Assembly (NCBI GenBank): GCA_944385455.1
Contig: CALWXI010000030.1
Coordinates: 1-23,030 of the forward strand
Length of the DNA stretch: 23,030 bases
Direction of reading: 5' to 3'
Source: an uncultured Oscillospiraceae bacterium
GTDB taxonomy: Bacteria > Bacillota > Clostridia > Oscillospirales > Oscillospiraceae
The translations under genes were made by a program, and so were the position numbers. Of this stretch, positions 13,816 to 20,931 are shown in pieces (within the stretch, counting starts at the first letter, position 1; each line of letters opens with the position of its first letter). The notes under the pieces were generated by a model. That model ran no database searches, was not told where the DNA came from, and saw only the letters and a list, made by a program, of their open reading frames with translations.

Positions 13816-14727
13816 TTGCAAAGAGATCTTTGTGTACAGCGCTATCAGCAGGCCGCCGCCGTTCTTCCGGTGCGGCTGCGGAAGCTGGCTCTGGAGCTGC
13901 CGGATGCGGCGCAGGCCCTGGCAGAGGAGATCCGGCTGCGGGCTGGGCGGCCGCTGGCCGTACTGCTGCCGGAGGGAGAAACGGAACTTGAGGGAACGGT
14001 GGAGCCGGAAGAACTGGAAACTCTTTGCGATCTGGCAACTGAGTTTTCCCGATACGCAGCGGCAGAGACATTACGGGATGGATTCGTTCCGGTACGGGGC
14101 GGATTCCGGGTGGGCTTCTGCGGTACGGCCATCATAAAGGATGGGTATAATACGGGTCTCAAACAGTTTTCCTCTGCCGTGATCCGCATCAGCCGGGAAC
14201 ACAGGCAGGCAGCGGAACAAGTGGCAAGACAGCTGTTTTTGGATGGAGAAGTAGCCAGCACGCTGATTCTGTCGCCGCCCGGAGGAGGCAAAACCACGCT
14301 GCTGCGGGATTTGGTGCGCCGGCTCTCTGATGGAGTGGAGGGGTACGGCCCCAGGCGGATTTCTTTGATTGACGAGCGCGGAGAGGTGGCCGTTTGTTTC
14401 CATGGCCGCCCGCAGATGGATGTGGGACGTCACACCGATGTGCTGGACGGTTGCCCCAAGGCATCCGGGATCCCCATGGTGCTGCGTGCCATGAACCCGC
14501 AGATCATTGCGGTGGACGAGATCACCCTGCAGCAGGACCTGCAGGCAGCGGTAATGGCTGCCGGATGTGGGGTACGTCTGCTGGCCACCATCCATGCCGG
14601 CAGCGTGGCGGAACTGCAGGAAAAGCCTCTTTACCGCGCTCTGCTGGCAGAGCGGGTGTTCCGTCTTGCGGCATGTATTCAGAGAACGCCGGAGGGCAGG
14701 AGCGTCCATTTGGAGGAATTGCCGTGA
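13816..14727 (+). CDS. spoIIIAA: Stage III sporulation protein AA
   Basis: SpoIIIAA is the secretion-type ATPase of the SpoIIIA-SpoIIQ channel joining mother cell and forespore after engulfment. The 303-aa product has Walker A SPPGGGKTT (153-161), the IDERGEVA segment and Walker B IIAVDEI (D234, E235), then a GCGVRLLATIHAGS block as in GspE/VirB11-like ATPases. The start is a TTG (13816-13818), 7 nt after GGGGG in a long purine run. No ATG or GTG gives a similar N-terminus. The next start overlaps its stop (GTGA). Length is close to the B. subtilis protein (about 307 aa). Confidence 0.95.
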   Translation: MQRDLCVQRYQQAAAVLPVRLRKLALELPDAAQALAEEIRLRAGRPLAVLLPEGETELEGTVEPEELETLCDLATEFSRYAAAETLRDGFVPVRGGFRVGFCGTAIIKDGYNTGLKQFSSAVIRISREHRQAAEQVARQLFLDGEVASTLILSPPGGGKTTLLRDLVRRLSDGVEGYGPRRISLIDERGEVAVCFHGRPQMDVGRHTDVLDGCPKASGIPMVLRAMNPQIIAVDEITLQQDLQAAVMAAGCGVRLLATIHAGSVAELQEKPLYRALLAERVFRLAACIQRTPEGRSVHLEELP

Positions 14728-15221
14728 TCAAGCTGATGGGGAGCCTTCTGATCCTGGCAGGCGGAGTCCTGATCCGGCAGACCCGTCTGGCAGAATACCG
14801 GCGGCGTCTCCGCACGCTGACAGATCTTGCCTCATCTCTGCGGCGTATGAGTGATGAGATTCGTACGCTGCGGCGTCCTCTGCCAGAGTTGATGCGATAC
14901 CTGAGCGGAGCCTGCGGTCCGGAAGCCGGAACGTTTTTCAAGGAAGCCGCAGCACAGGCGGAGCGCGGCGAGGATCTTTCCGAGGTCTGGCGGCATCTGG
15001 CCAGAGCTCTGCCGCTCTCACAACGGGACCGCGCCGTGTTGGAGGAGATTGGAGGCGATCTGCGGGGCGACGCGACACAGCTCTGCGGCGCTGCGGAACT
15101 GGCGTCACGCGCACTCTCAAAGAGCCGGGACGAGCTGGAGGAAGGTCGGCGGGCAGAGGAAAAGCGTACCACCGCACTAAGCCTCTCCGCCGCTTTGCTG
15201 CTGGTGATCTTACTGATTTGA
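14724..15221 (+). CDS. spoIIIAB: Stage III sporulation protein AB
   Basis: SpoIIIAB resembles the GspF-like inner-membrane platform of type II secretion systems. The 165-aa product has an N-terminal hydrophobic segment (about 4-17), a helical middle (EYRRRLRTLTDLASSLRRMSDEIR) and a C-terminal membrane segment (LSLSAALLLVILLI). I chose the GTG at 14724, which overlaps the spoIIIAA stop and follows TGGAGGA at 7 nt. An ATG four codons later is the alternative. The open frame upstream lies inside spoIIIAA and is rejected. Confidence 0.92.
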   Translation: MIKLMGSLLILAGGVLIRQTRLAEYRRRLRTLTDLASSLRRMSDEIRTLRRPLPELMRYLSGACGPEAGTFFKEAAAQAERGEDLSEVWRHLARALPLSQRDRAVLEEIGGDLRGDATQLCGAAELASRALSKSRDELEEGRRAEEKRTTALSLSAALLLVILLI

Positions 15222-15231
15222 GGGATACATT

Positions 15232-15426
15232 ATGGATGTGGATTTGATTTTCAAGATCGCTGCCATCGGGATCCTGGTAGCGGTACTGAACCAGCTGCTG
15301 GTGCGCTCCGGCCGGGAAGAACAGGCCATGATGACCACGCTGGCGGGCTTGGTGGTGGTGCTGATGATGATGGTGCAGGAAATCAGCGATCTTTTCAACC
15401 TTATAAAAACATTGTTTCGATTTTGA
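15232..15426 (+). CDS. spoIIIAC: Stage III sporulation protein AC
   Basis: This very small integral-membrane channel component (64 aa) has two hydrophobic helices: DLIFKIAAIGILVAVLNQLL and a segment around MMTTLAGLVVVLMMMVQEI. SGREEQA lies between them, as in the family. GAGGGA six nt upstream serves as ribosome site. It follows spoIIIAB by 10 nt, the widest spacing in the first part of the operon. Confidence 0.94.
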   Translation: MDVDLIFKIAAIGILVAVLNQLLVRSGREEQAMMTTLAGLVVVLMMMVQEISDLFNLIKTLFRF

Positions 15427-15428
15427 TC

Positions 15429-15818
15429 ATGGAACAAGTATTTCAGGTGACGGCCCTGTGTGTGGTGGGGGCCCTGCTGGCGCTGACAATCCGGAGAGGG
15501 AGTCCGGAGAGCGCACTGCTGCTCTCTCTTGCCGCCGCGGTGTTGGTACTGCTGATGCTGCTGGAGAATCTCGGTGAGCTGACGGCATTTTTCACAGAAC
15601 TGGCCCGGCGCAGCGGGCTTCCTGAGGCGCTGTTTGCTCCCCTTTATAAGATCCTGGCCATCACGCTGGTGGTGCGGGTAGGATCCGGACTCTGCCGGGA
15701 CGCAGGGGAACAGGCTTTGGCTTCCGTGGTGGAAACAGCAGGCGCGGTCTGTGCATTGCTGACCGCTCTGCCGCTGCTGCGGTCTGTTCTGTCCATGCTG
15801 TTGGAGTTGATGGAATGA
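15429..15818 (+). CDS. spoIIIAD: Stage III sporulation protein AD
   Basis: This membrane protein is related in sequence to SpoIIIAC and belongs to the same channel. The 129-aa product has four hydrophobic segments, including VTALCVVGALLALTI, ALLLSLAAAVLVLLMLL and AGAVCALLTALPLLRSVLSMLL, with the family-like FAPLYKILAITLVVRVGSGLCRDAGE between. The start is either the ATG at 15429 (used) or a TTG at 15423 that overlaps the spoIIIAC stop. Neither has a clear Shine-Dalgarno, so translation is probably coupled to spoIIIAC. Confidence 0.92.
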   Translation: MEQVFQVTALCVVGALLALTIRRGSPESALLLSLAAAVLVLLMLLENLGELTAFFTELARRSGLPEALFAPLYKILAITLVVRVGSGLCRDAGEQALASVVETAGAVCALLTALPLLRSVLSMLLELME

Positions 15819-16879
15819 AGTATCTCATTTGCTGTACGATCCTAGTGCTGGCGCTGATGGGACAAGCGCGGGCCGCAGAGATTCCGGAGGACCTTCGGAA
15901 TGCTCTGCCTGAAGCAGCGCAGGACCTTCTGGATGAGGAGACGGATTTCTCGGAAGGCACGATCTCCCTGGTGGAACAGGTGAGCAGCCTTGCTGGAGAT
16001 GTGGTGCGTCAGCGGGTCCGGGGCGCGGCGGCAGTGCTGCTGGTTGCAGTGCTCTGCGGCGCTGCGGAAGGGGCATTTCATGGTATAGGCGGCCACCAGG
16101 CAGCTCCGCTGGTATCTATGGCGGGAGTACTGTCGGTGACGCTGGTCAGTGCCGGGAGCCTGGATACATTGATGGGACTGGGAGCCCGTACAATTCAGGA
16201 ACTTTCCGATTTTTCAAAATTTCTTCTGCCGACCCTGGCGGCAGCCACGGCGGCCTCCGGCGGTGTCACTACCGCCACTTTCCAGCAGGTCACCGCTGTC
16301 TTTCTGGCGGACCTGCTGATGGGCCTCATCAACGGGGTATTGCTGCCGCTGGTCTACCTTTACATCGGACTGCTGGCCGCATCGGCGGCTCTTCCGGAAA
16401 ACCGGCTGGCAGCTCTGGCAGAGGCACTCAAAAAAGTGGTTACCTGGCTGTTGACAGTATCTCTGGTGGCCTTCACCGCCTATTTGTCTGTGGCCCGGAT
16501 CGTCACCGGCGCCACGGATGCCGCGACTGTGAAAATGACGAAAGCGGCCATCTCAGGCGTGGTCCCCGTGGTGGGAGGAATCATTGCAGAGGCGGCGGAC
16601 ACGGTGCTGGCAGGGGCGGGAATGCTGAAAAACACAGTGGGTATTTTTGGAACTTTGGCGATCCTGGCGGCCTGTGCATATCCGTTTTTACAGCTTGGGG
16701 TGCAATACCTCCTTTATAAACTCACAGCTTTCCTGACCTCGCTGCTGGGCGTCCCCATGCTCAGCAAGCTCATTGACGGGCTGGGCGGAGCGTTCGGACT
16801 GGTGCTTGGGATGACCGGAAGCTGTGCCATCGTGCTGCTGGTGTCGGTGCTTTCTTCTGTGGCGGCGGTGATTCCATGA
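15815..16879 (+). CDS. spoIIIAE: Stage III sporulation protein AE
   Basis: SpoIIIAE is the large polytopic membrane protein of the channel. The 354-aa product starts with a signal-peptide-like segment ending in ARAAE (about residues 4-21) and a polar stretch (22-65). Several hydrophobic segments follow (for example AAAVLLVAVLCGA, MGLINGVLLPLVYLYIGLLAA, WLLTVSLVAFTAYL and a C-terminal CAIVLLVSVLSSVAAV). The block VATGATDAATVKMTKAAI-like (IVTGATDAATVKMTKAAISG) is characteristic. It overlaps spoIIIAD by 4 nt (ATGA). It is shorter than the B. subtilis protein (about 399 aa) but without an obvious gap. Confidence 0.94.
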   Translation: MKYLICCTILVLALMGQARAAEIPEDLRNALPEAAQDLLDEETDFSEGTISLVEQVSSLAGDVVRQRVRGAAAVLLVAVLCGAAEGAFHGIGGHQAAPLVSMAGVLSVTLVSAGSLDTLMGLGARTIQELSDFSKFLLPTLAAATAASGGVTTATFQQVTAVFLADLLMGLINGVLLPLVYLYIGLLAASAALPENRLAALAEALKKVVTWLLTVSLVAFTAYLSVARIVTGATDAATVKMTKAAISGVVPVVGGIIAEAADTVLAGAGMLKNTVGIFGTLAILAACAYPFLQLGVQYLLYKLTAFLTSLLGVPMLSKLIDGLGGAFGLVLGMTGSCAIVLLVSVLSSVAAVIP

Positions 16880-17361
16880 TGGCGTCGGTACGGGAATGGC
16901 TCATCGGTCTGGTGGTGGTAACGCTGCTGTTATCCGTGGTACAGATGCTCATACCAAAGGGAACTCTGCGGCAGATTGCCTCCTTTGTGGGAGGCCTTCT
17001 GCTTCTTGCAGCGCTGCTGCGGCCGCTGCTAAGCGCTGTTCCGGAGCAGCTGGAGCTGGATCTGGATGCATACCGCAGTCAGATCCAGCAGCGGGAGGCA
17101 GAATTTGTCCAGGAGGAGACAGCGGCTTTGCAAACACTCATAGCAGAGCAGACCGCATCATATATATCGGAGGAAGCGGCCAGGCTGGGCGTATCGGTAA
17201 CAGTGCAGGTGGAAACTGTGCCTGGTGAGGACAACGTTCCGCTGCCCTGGTCAGTGCAGCTGACCGGGACGCGTTCACAGGCACTGTCGGAGTGGATCGC
17301 ATCGGAACTGGCTATCCCGGCGGAGAGGCAGGTTTGGCATGAGGGACTGGATGAAAGCTGA
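16876..17361 (+). CDS. spoIIIAF: Stage III sporulation protein AF
   Basis: SpoIIIAF has a membrane-anchored N-terminus and a ring-building-like extracytoplasmic domain. The 161-aa product has two hydrophobic segments (EWLIGLVVVTLLLSVVQMLIP and IASFVGGLLLLAALLRPLL), with the family-typical PKGTLRQIASFVGGL between. A charged helix (65-105) and a mixed C-terminal domain follow. It overlaps spoIIIAE by 4 nt. A second ATG directly after the first is an equivalent start. It is shorter than the B. subtilis protein (about 206 aa). Confidence 0.9.
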   Translation: MMASVREWLIGLVVVTLLLSVVQMLIPKGTLRQIASFVGGLLLLAALLRPLLSAVPEQLELDLDAYRSQIQQREAEFVQEETAALQTLIAEQTASYISEEAARLGVSVTVQVETVPGEDNVPLPWSVQLTGTRSQALSEWIASELAIPAERQVWHEGLDES

Positions 17362-17839
17362 AGGAGTGCAAAAACAATGGGAAAAATACAAATACGCGGT
17401 TCTGGTGGTGCTGATCGGCGCCGGGCTGCTGCTCTGGCCGAGTGGCGGCGGCGATACGAAGGAAACGGAGGTTCCGGAGGGAGAACGGAACATTCAGGCG
17501 GAGATGGAAGAGATCCTGGGGAAGATCAGCGGTGTGGGAGAGGTCCGGGTGATGCTGACGGAGGATACCGATGGCGAGCGGCGGCTGGCCCGGAATATGG
17601 AGGTGAGCGGCAGCCCGTCGGACTCGGAGCATTACTCGCAAAGTACCGAGGCCGTGATGGAGGACAGCGGCGGCGACACTCTGGCGGTGGTAACCCAGAC
17701 ACGATACCCTTCCTATCGCGGAGCGCTGGTGGTGTGTCAGGGCGGAGACCGGGCGGACGTACGGCTGGCGGTGACGGAAGCGGTATCTTCTCTGACGGGA
17801 CTCTCGGCGGATCGCATCGCGGTGGCAAAATGGCAGTGA
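17339..17839 (+). CDS. spoIIIAG: Stage III sporulation protein AG
   Basis: SpoIIIAG forms a large ring in the intermembrane space of the mother cell/forespore channel. The 166-aa product has one membrane segment (about 20-33, YAVLVVLIGAGLLLW), a linker, and a ring-building domain beginning EMEEILGKISGVGEVRVMLTEDTDGE. A polar insertion (GSPSDSEHYSQSTEAVMEDSGG) follows, then YPSYRGALVVCQGGD. It overlaps spoIIIAF by 23 nt. An ATG at 17351 is an alternative start. It is clearly shorter than the B. subtilis protein (about 229 aa), mainly in the linker and insertion. Confidence 0.9.
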   Translation: MRDWMKAEGVQKQWEKYKYAVLVVLIGAGLLLWPSGGGDTKETEVPEGERNIQAEMEEILGKISGVGEVRVMLTEDTDGERRLARNMEVSGSPSDSEHYSQSTEAVMEDSGGDTLAVVTQTRYPSYRGALVVCQGGDRADVRLAVTEAVSSLTGLSADRIAVAKWQ

Positions 17840-17862
17840 TCATATGGAGGAGGAGAGGAACT

Positions 17863-18435
17863 ATGCAGGCAAGATGGAAGCGCAACGCAACGGTAGCCGT
17901 CATGGCAGTGCTGGTGTGCGCGGCGGTGGCGCTGAACTGGAAATTTACCGGGGAACAGGCGGCAGCGGAAACCGGGGCGGACAGCCAGGAAACCGGTACT
18001 AAGATTCTGGGAGAAGCCGCGCTGGTTTCCGGGCAGGAAACGGACGAGGCTTCCTTGGATGAGGAGGCAGTTTACACCGGATCGGATTACTTTGCCTCCG
18101 CGCGTCTGACGCGGCAGCAGGCCCGTGACAGTGCCATCTCTCTGCTGCAGGAGGCTGCGGAACAGGAAAATGCAGACCAGACCGTGGCCAATGAGGCCTC
18201 TGAAGGCATCCAGGTGCTGGCGTCCTATACGCTCAAGGAAGCGCAGATTGAAAATCTGGTGACCGCCAAGGGGTATGTGGACTGCGTGGCCTTCATGGGA
18301 GAGGACGGCATCAGCATTGTGGTATCCACGGAAAGCGGAGAACTGACTGGAGAGGACGTGGCTAAGATCACCGATATCGCCGTTTCGGAGACCGGACTTT
18401 CCGCCAGCGGTGTAAAGATTATGGCGGCAAATTAG
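17863..18435 (+). CDS. spoIIIAH: Stage III sporulation protein AH
   Basis: SpoIIIAH spans the mother-cell membrane and binds forespore SpoIIQ through a YscJ/FliF-like domain. The 190-aa product has an N-terminal basic stretch and one membrane segment (about 9-24, TVAVMAVLVCAAVALNW). A polar linker (25-85) precedes a C-terminal domain containing SARLTRQQARDSAISLLQEA, then LVTAKGYVDCVAFMGEDGISIVV and KITDIAVSETGLSASGVKI. The start is set by GGAGGAGGAGAGG ending 4 nt before the ATG. The open frame upstream lies over spoIIIAG and is rejected. It is the last spoIIIA gene. No terminator is seen after it, so some read-through into asp23 is possible. Confidence 0.94.
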   Translation: MQARWKRNATVAVMAVLVCAAVALNWKFTGEQAAAETGADSQETGTKILGEAALVSGQETDEASLDEEAVYTGSDYFASARLTRQQARDSAISLLQEAAEQENADQTVANEASEGIQVLASYTLKEAQIENLVTAKGYVDCVAFMGEDGISIVVSTESGELTGEDVAKITDIAVSETGLSASGVKIMAAN

Positions 18436-18438
18436 CTG

Positions 18439-18467
18439 TTGTAATTTAACCTGCACCATGGTACAAT
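18439..18467 (+). promoter_or_regulatory. Sigma-A promoter upstream of asp23/yqhY
   Basis: TTGTAA (18439-18444), 17 bp and TACAAT (18462-18467) with an extended TGG before the -10 form a vegetative promoter. It begins 4 nt after the spoIIIAH stop and gives a leader of about 47 nt. It separates the housekeeping asp23-nusB unit from sporulation control. Confidence 0.72.
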
Positions 18468-18520
18468 ACTCATGATATATCGCGTTTACCAAGGATTCCA
18501 GACGTAAGGAGATTTGTATC

Positions 18521-18898
18521 ATGGCTGACAGCAAGGAATACATGACTCTGCCCGAGGAGAACGGCTCCATCAACATTTCCGAGGAGGTCATCGCGGCCAT
18601 CGCCGTAGGTGCCGTGCGGGAAGTGGAGGGTGTCTCCGGCATGATGACCAATCTGGGCAACAGCGTAACGGACCTGGTGAACAACCGGAAAAACGCCCAG
18701 AAGGGCGCCAGAGGCGTCAAAATTGATATGACCGGCGCGGCACTGCGGTTGGACCTTTATCTTACGGTCCAGTACGGTACTCCCATCCCGGAGATAGCGG
18801 AGAACGCCCAGAAAGCAGTCGCCTCCGCCGTGGAAGCCATGACCGGATGCGCTGTGGAAGCCGTCAATATCCATGTGGGCGGTGTGACGCTGGCCTGA
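18521..18898 (+). CDS. Asp23/Gls24 family protein (YqhY-like)
   Basis: The 125-aa product has the Asp23 domain almost end to end: GSINISEEVIAAIAVGAVREVEGV, then KGARGVKIDMTGAALRLDLYLTVQYG and IPEIAENAQKAVASAVEAMTG. It ends VEAVNIHVGGVTL. The B. subtilis counterpart YqhY lies next to nusB and has been linked to control of acetyl-CoA carboxylase. Other family members respond to cell-envelope stress. TAAGGAGA eight nt upstream sets the start. The gene sits directly before nusB, as in Bacillus, but accB and accC are absent between it and spoIIIAH. Confidence 0.92.
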   Translation: MADSKEYMTLPEENGSINISEEVIAAIAVGAVREVEGVSGMMTNLGNSVTDLVNNRKNAQKGARGVKIDMTGAALRLDLYLTVQYGTPIPEIAENAQKAVASAVEAMTGCAVEAVNIHVGGVTLA

Positions 18899-18939
18899 TG
18901 CCGGACTGTGGAAGAGAGAGAAAAGGACGTAATTGATTT

Positions 18940-19389
18940 ATGGTACGGAACACCGCGCGGGAGATCGCCATTCACCTTTCCTATGAGCTGAGTTTCACGG
19001 ATAAATCCATCGATGAACTGCTGGACCAGCGGCTTACCGCAGAAACTTTCGCCGCTCTGGCGGAAGAGGATCCCCTTTACAGTGAGACGCCCAACGCCAA
19101 GCAGGCGGAGTATATCCGGCGTCTGGTCCGGGGCGTCAGTGCCCATGCGGCTGAGCTGGATGGATATATTTCCAAATATGCCAAGGGCTGGAGCTTTGCC
19201 CGTATTCCCCTGGTAGCCTCAGCCATTATGCGGGTGGCCATGTATGAGATCTTGTATATGCCGGATATTCCCAACGGCGCTGCCATCAATGAAGCCGTTG
19301 AGATTGCCAAAAAATACGAGACACCGGAGACGGTGAGGTTCATGAACGGCATCCTGGGCAGCTTTGTGCGTCAGGAGATCCCCCAGTAA
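18940..19389 (+). CDS. nusB: Transcription antitermination factor NusB
   Basis: NusB binds boxA RNA with S10/NusE and helps antitermination of rRNA operons. The all-helical 149-aa product has the family blocks REIAIHLSYELSF near the start, AKGWSFARIPLVASAIMRVAMYEILYMPDIPNGAAINEAVEIAKKY split over 88-133, and VRFMNGILGSFVR at the end. The ATG follows AAAAGGACG at a rather long distance (about 12 nt), but no other in-frame start fits. The insert around 45-65 (AALAEEDPLYSETPNAKQAEY) is longer than in B. subtilis. It is encoded 41 nt after asp23. Confidence 0.94.
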   Translation: MVRNTAREIAIHLSYELSFTDKSIDELLDQRLTAETFAALAEEDPLYSETPNAKQAEYIRRLVRGVSAHAAELDGYISKYAKGWSFARIPLVASAIMRVAMYEILYMPDIPNGAAINEAVEIAKKYETPETVRFMNGILGSFVRQEIPQ

Positions 19390-19391
19390 AG

Positions 19392-19444
19392 AACAGCAGA
19401 GCGGGGCGCGGCGGGTACCGCCGCTGTGCCGGCTCTGCTGTTTT
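19392..19444 (+). terminator. Hairpin after nusB, probable terminator or attenuator
   Basis: An 11-bp outer stem (AACAGCAGAGC at 19392-19402 with GCTCTGCTGTT at 19432-19442) encloses a second 7-bp GC stem with a GTA loop (19408-19424). It ends in TTTT, a short T tract. A further small repeat CCCGG-TGATT-CCGGG (19451-19465) follows just before the xseA ribosome site. This stretch is the 93-nt gap where Bacillus carries folD. Confidence 0.7.
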
Positions 19445-19482
19445 CATTCACCCGGTGATTCCGGGACGCAGAAGGAGCTTCC

Positions 19483-20718
19483 ATGGAACAGCATATTTTT
19501 GGTGTCACCGAGGTCAATCAGCTGGTCAAGCTGCTGCTGGACAATGAGCCTATGCTGCAGACCGTGCATGTCCGCGGTGAGATCTCCAACTATAAACTAT
19601 ATCCTTCAGGACACCACTATTTTACCCTGAAAGACCCGGAGGGATCTCTGCGGTGCGTCATGTTCAAAGGGTCCGCTGCCCGCCTGCGGTTCCGCCCGGA
19701 GAACGGGATGCGGGTCGTTGCCTCCGGACGGATCACGGTTTTCCCGCGGGACGGCGCATACCAACTCTACTGCGGCGCCCTGATCCCGGAGGGTGCAGGG
19801 GATCTTGCGGCGGCCTTTGAGCAGCTCAAGCGGAGACTCCACCAGGAGGGTCTCTTTGCTGCGGACCATAAAATCCCCCTGCCGGCGTTTCCGGAGCGGA
19901 TCGCCGTAGTGACCTCCGCTGCCGGAGCGGCGGTGCATGACATGATACGCATTCTCCGGCGCCGGTATCCCCTGGCAAAGGTGATCCTGCTGCCGGTGCG
20001 GGTTCAGGGGGCAGAGGCCCCTGCCGAGATTGCCGGAGCAATTCGGTATGCCGACCGTTGGCACATCGGAGACGTCATCATCACCGGCCGGGGCGGCGGA
20101 TCCATGGAGGATCTCTGGGCTTTCAATGATGAACGGGTGGCCCGGGCTATTTATGATTGTGAGACACCGGTGATCTCCGCTGTTGGACATGAACCCGATG
20201 TTACAATCTCCGACTTTGTGGCAGATGCCAGGGCTTCTACCCCTTCCAATGCGGCAGAGATCGCCGTGCCGGATCAGATGGAGCTGCGCCGGCGCCTGCA
20301 GGAACTGCGGGTCCGCATGGGACAGGCCCAGGATGCCATGCTGGAATCGCTGCGCCTTCGGCTGAATACGCTGGCGGAAAAACGGGTACTGACAGATCAG
20401 ATGGCCTATGTGCAGGACAAGCGGATGGAGCTTGTCCATGTCCAGCAGCGTCTGGGCGATCTGTCCGGCGCAGTGCTGGCGGGAAAACGGCAGCACTTTT
20501 CGGCCTTGGCGGCTGCATTGGACGCTATGAGCCCCCTGAAGGTCCTGGGGCGTGGATATGCCGTGGCCAGGGGACCGGAAGGAGCAATTCTGAAAAGCTG
20601 GCGGGACGTAAAAGATGGAATGCTGGTGTCGGTTACGCTGGGGAGAGGCGGATTTTCCGCCACGGTAAATGAGATCCGGAAGGAGCGTGCATATGAGCGC
20701 AAAAAAGCAAACATTTGA
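19483..20718 (+). CDS. xseA: Exodeoxyribonuclease VII large subunit
   Basis: XseA with XseB degrades single-stranded DNA to acid-soluble oligonucleotides. The 411-aa product has an N-terminal OB-fold (HVRGEISNYKLYPSGHHYFTLKD, about residues 28-50) and a catalytic core with AVVTSAAGAAVHDMIRILRRRYP. GRGGGSMEDLWAFNDE and SAVGHEPDVTISDFVADARASTPS come next, then a long coiled-coil region (about 265-345) that carries XseB subunits. The C-terminal part includes LKVLGRGYAVARGPEG. The Shine-Dalgarno is GAAGGAG six nt before the ATG. It overlaps xseB by 26 nt. Confidence 0.96.
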   Translation: MEQHIFGVTEVNQLVKLLLDNEPMLQTVHVRGEISNYKLYPSGHHYFTLKDPEGSLRCVMFKGSAARLRFRPENGMRVVASGRITVFPRDGAYQLYCGALIPEGAGDLAAAFEQLKRRLHQEGLFAADHKIPLPAFPERIAVVTSAAGAAVHDMIRILRRRYPLAKVILLPVRVQGAEAPAEIAGAIRYADRWHIGDVIITGRGGGSMEDLWAFNDERVARAIYDCETPVISAVGHEPDVTISDFVADARASTPSNAAEIAVPDQMELRRRLQELRVRMGQAQDAMLESLRLRLNTLAEKRVLTDQMAYVQDKRMELVHVQQRLGDLSGAVLAGKRQHFSALAAALDAMSPLKVLGRGYAVARGPEGAILKSWRDVKDGMLVSVTLGRGGFSATVNEIRKERAYERKKANI

Positions 20719-20929
20719 ACAGCAGCTTGCCCGCCTGGAGGAAATCGTGGCGGCCCTGGAAAAGGGAGATGCTCAGCTGGCGGACGCGCTGGCTCTGTTT
20801 GAAGAGGGCACAAAATTGGTGACAGCCTGTTCCAAGCAGCTGGATCAGGCGGAGCAACAGGTGGTCAGGCTGATGAAGGGCAGCGACGGCGTTCCGGTAG
20901 AGCTGCCCTTTGCAGAAGAGGAGACATGA
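20693..20929 (+). CDS. xseB: Exodeoxyribonuclease VII small subunit
   Basis: This 78-residue helical-hairpin subunit of exonuclease VII has the family sequence TFEQQLARLEEIVAALEKGDAQL followed by ALFEEGTKLVTACSKQLDQAEQQV. I placed the start at the ATG at 20693, which has GGAAGGAG ending 7 nt upstream. An earlier in-frame ATG at 20669 adds eight unconserved residues and has no ribosome site. It lies within the end of xseA, which couples synthesis of the two subunits. Confidence 0.95.
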   Translation: MSAKKQTFEQQLARLEEIVAALEKGDAQLADALALFEEGTKLVTACSKQLDQAEQQVVRLMKGSDGVPVELPFAEEET

Positions 20930-20931
20930 AT

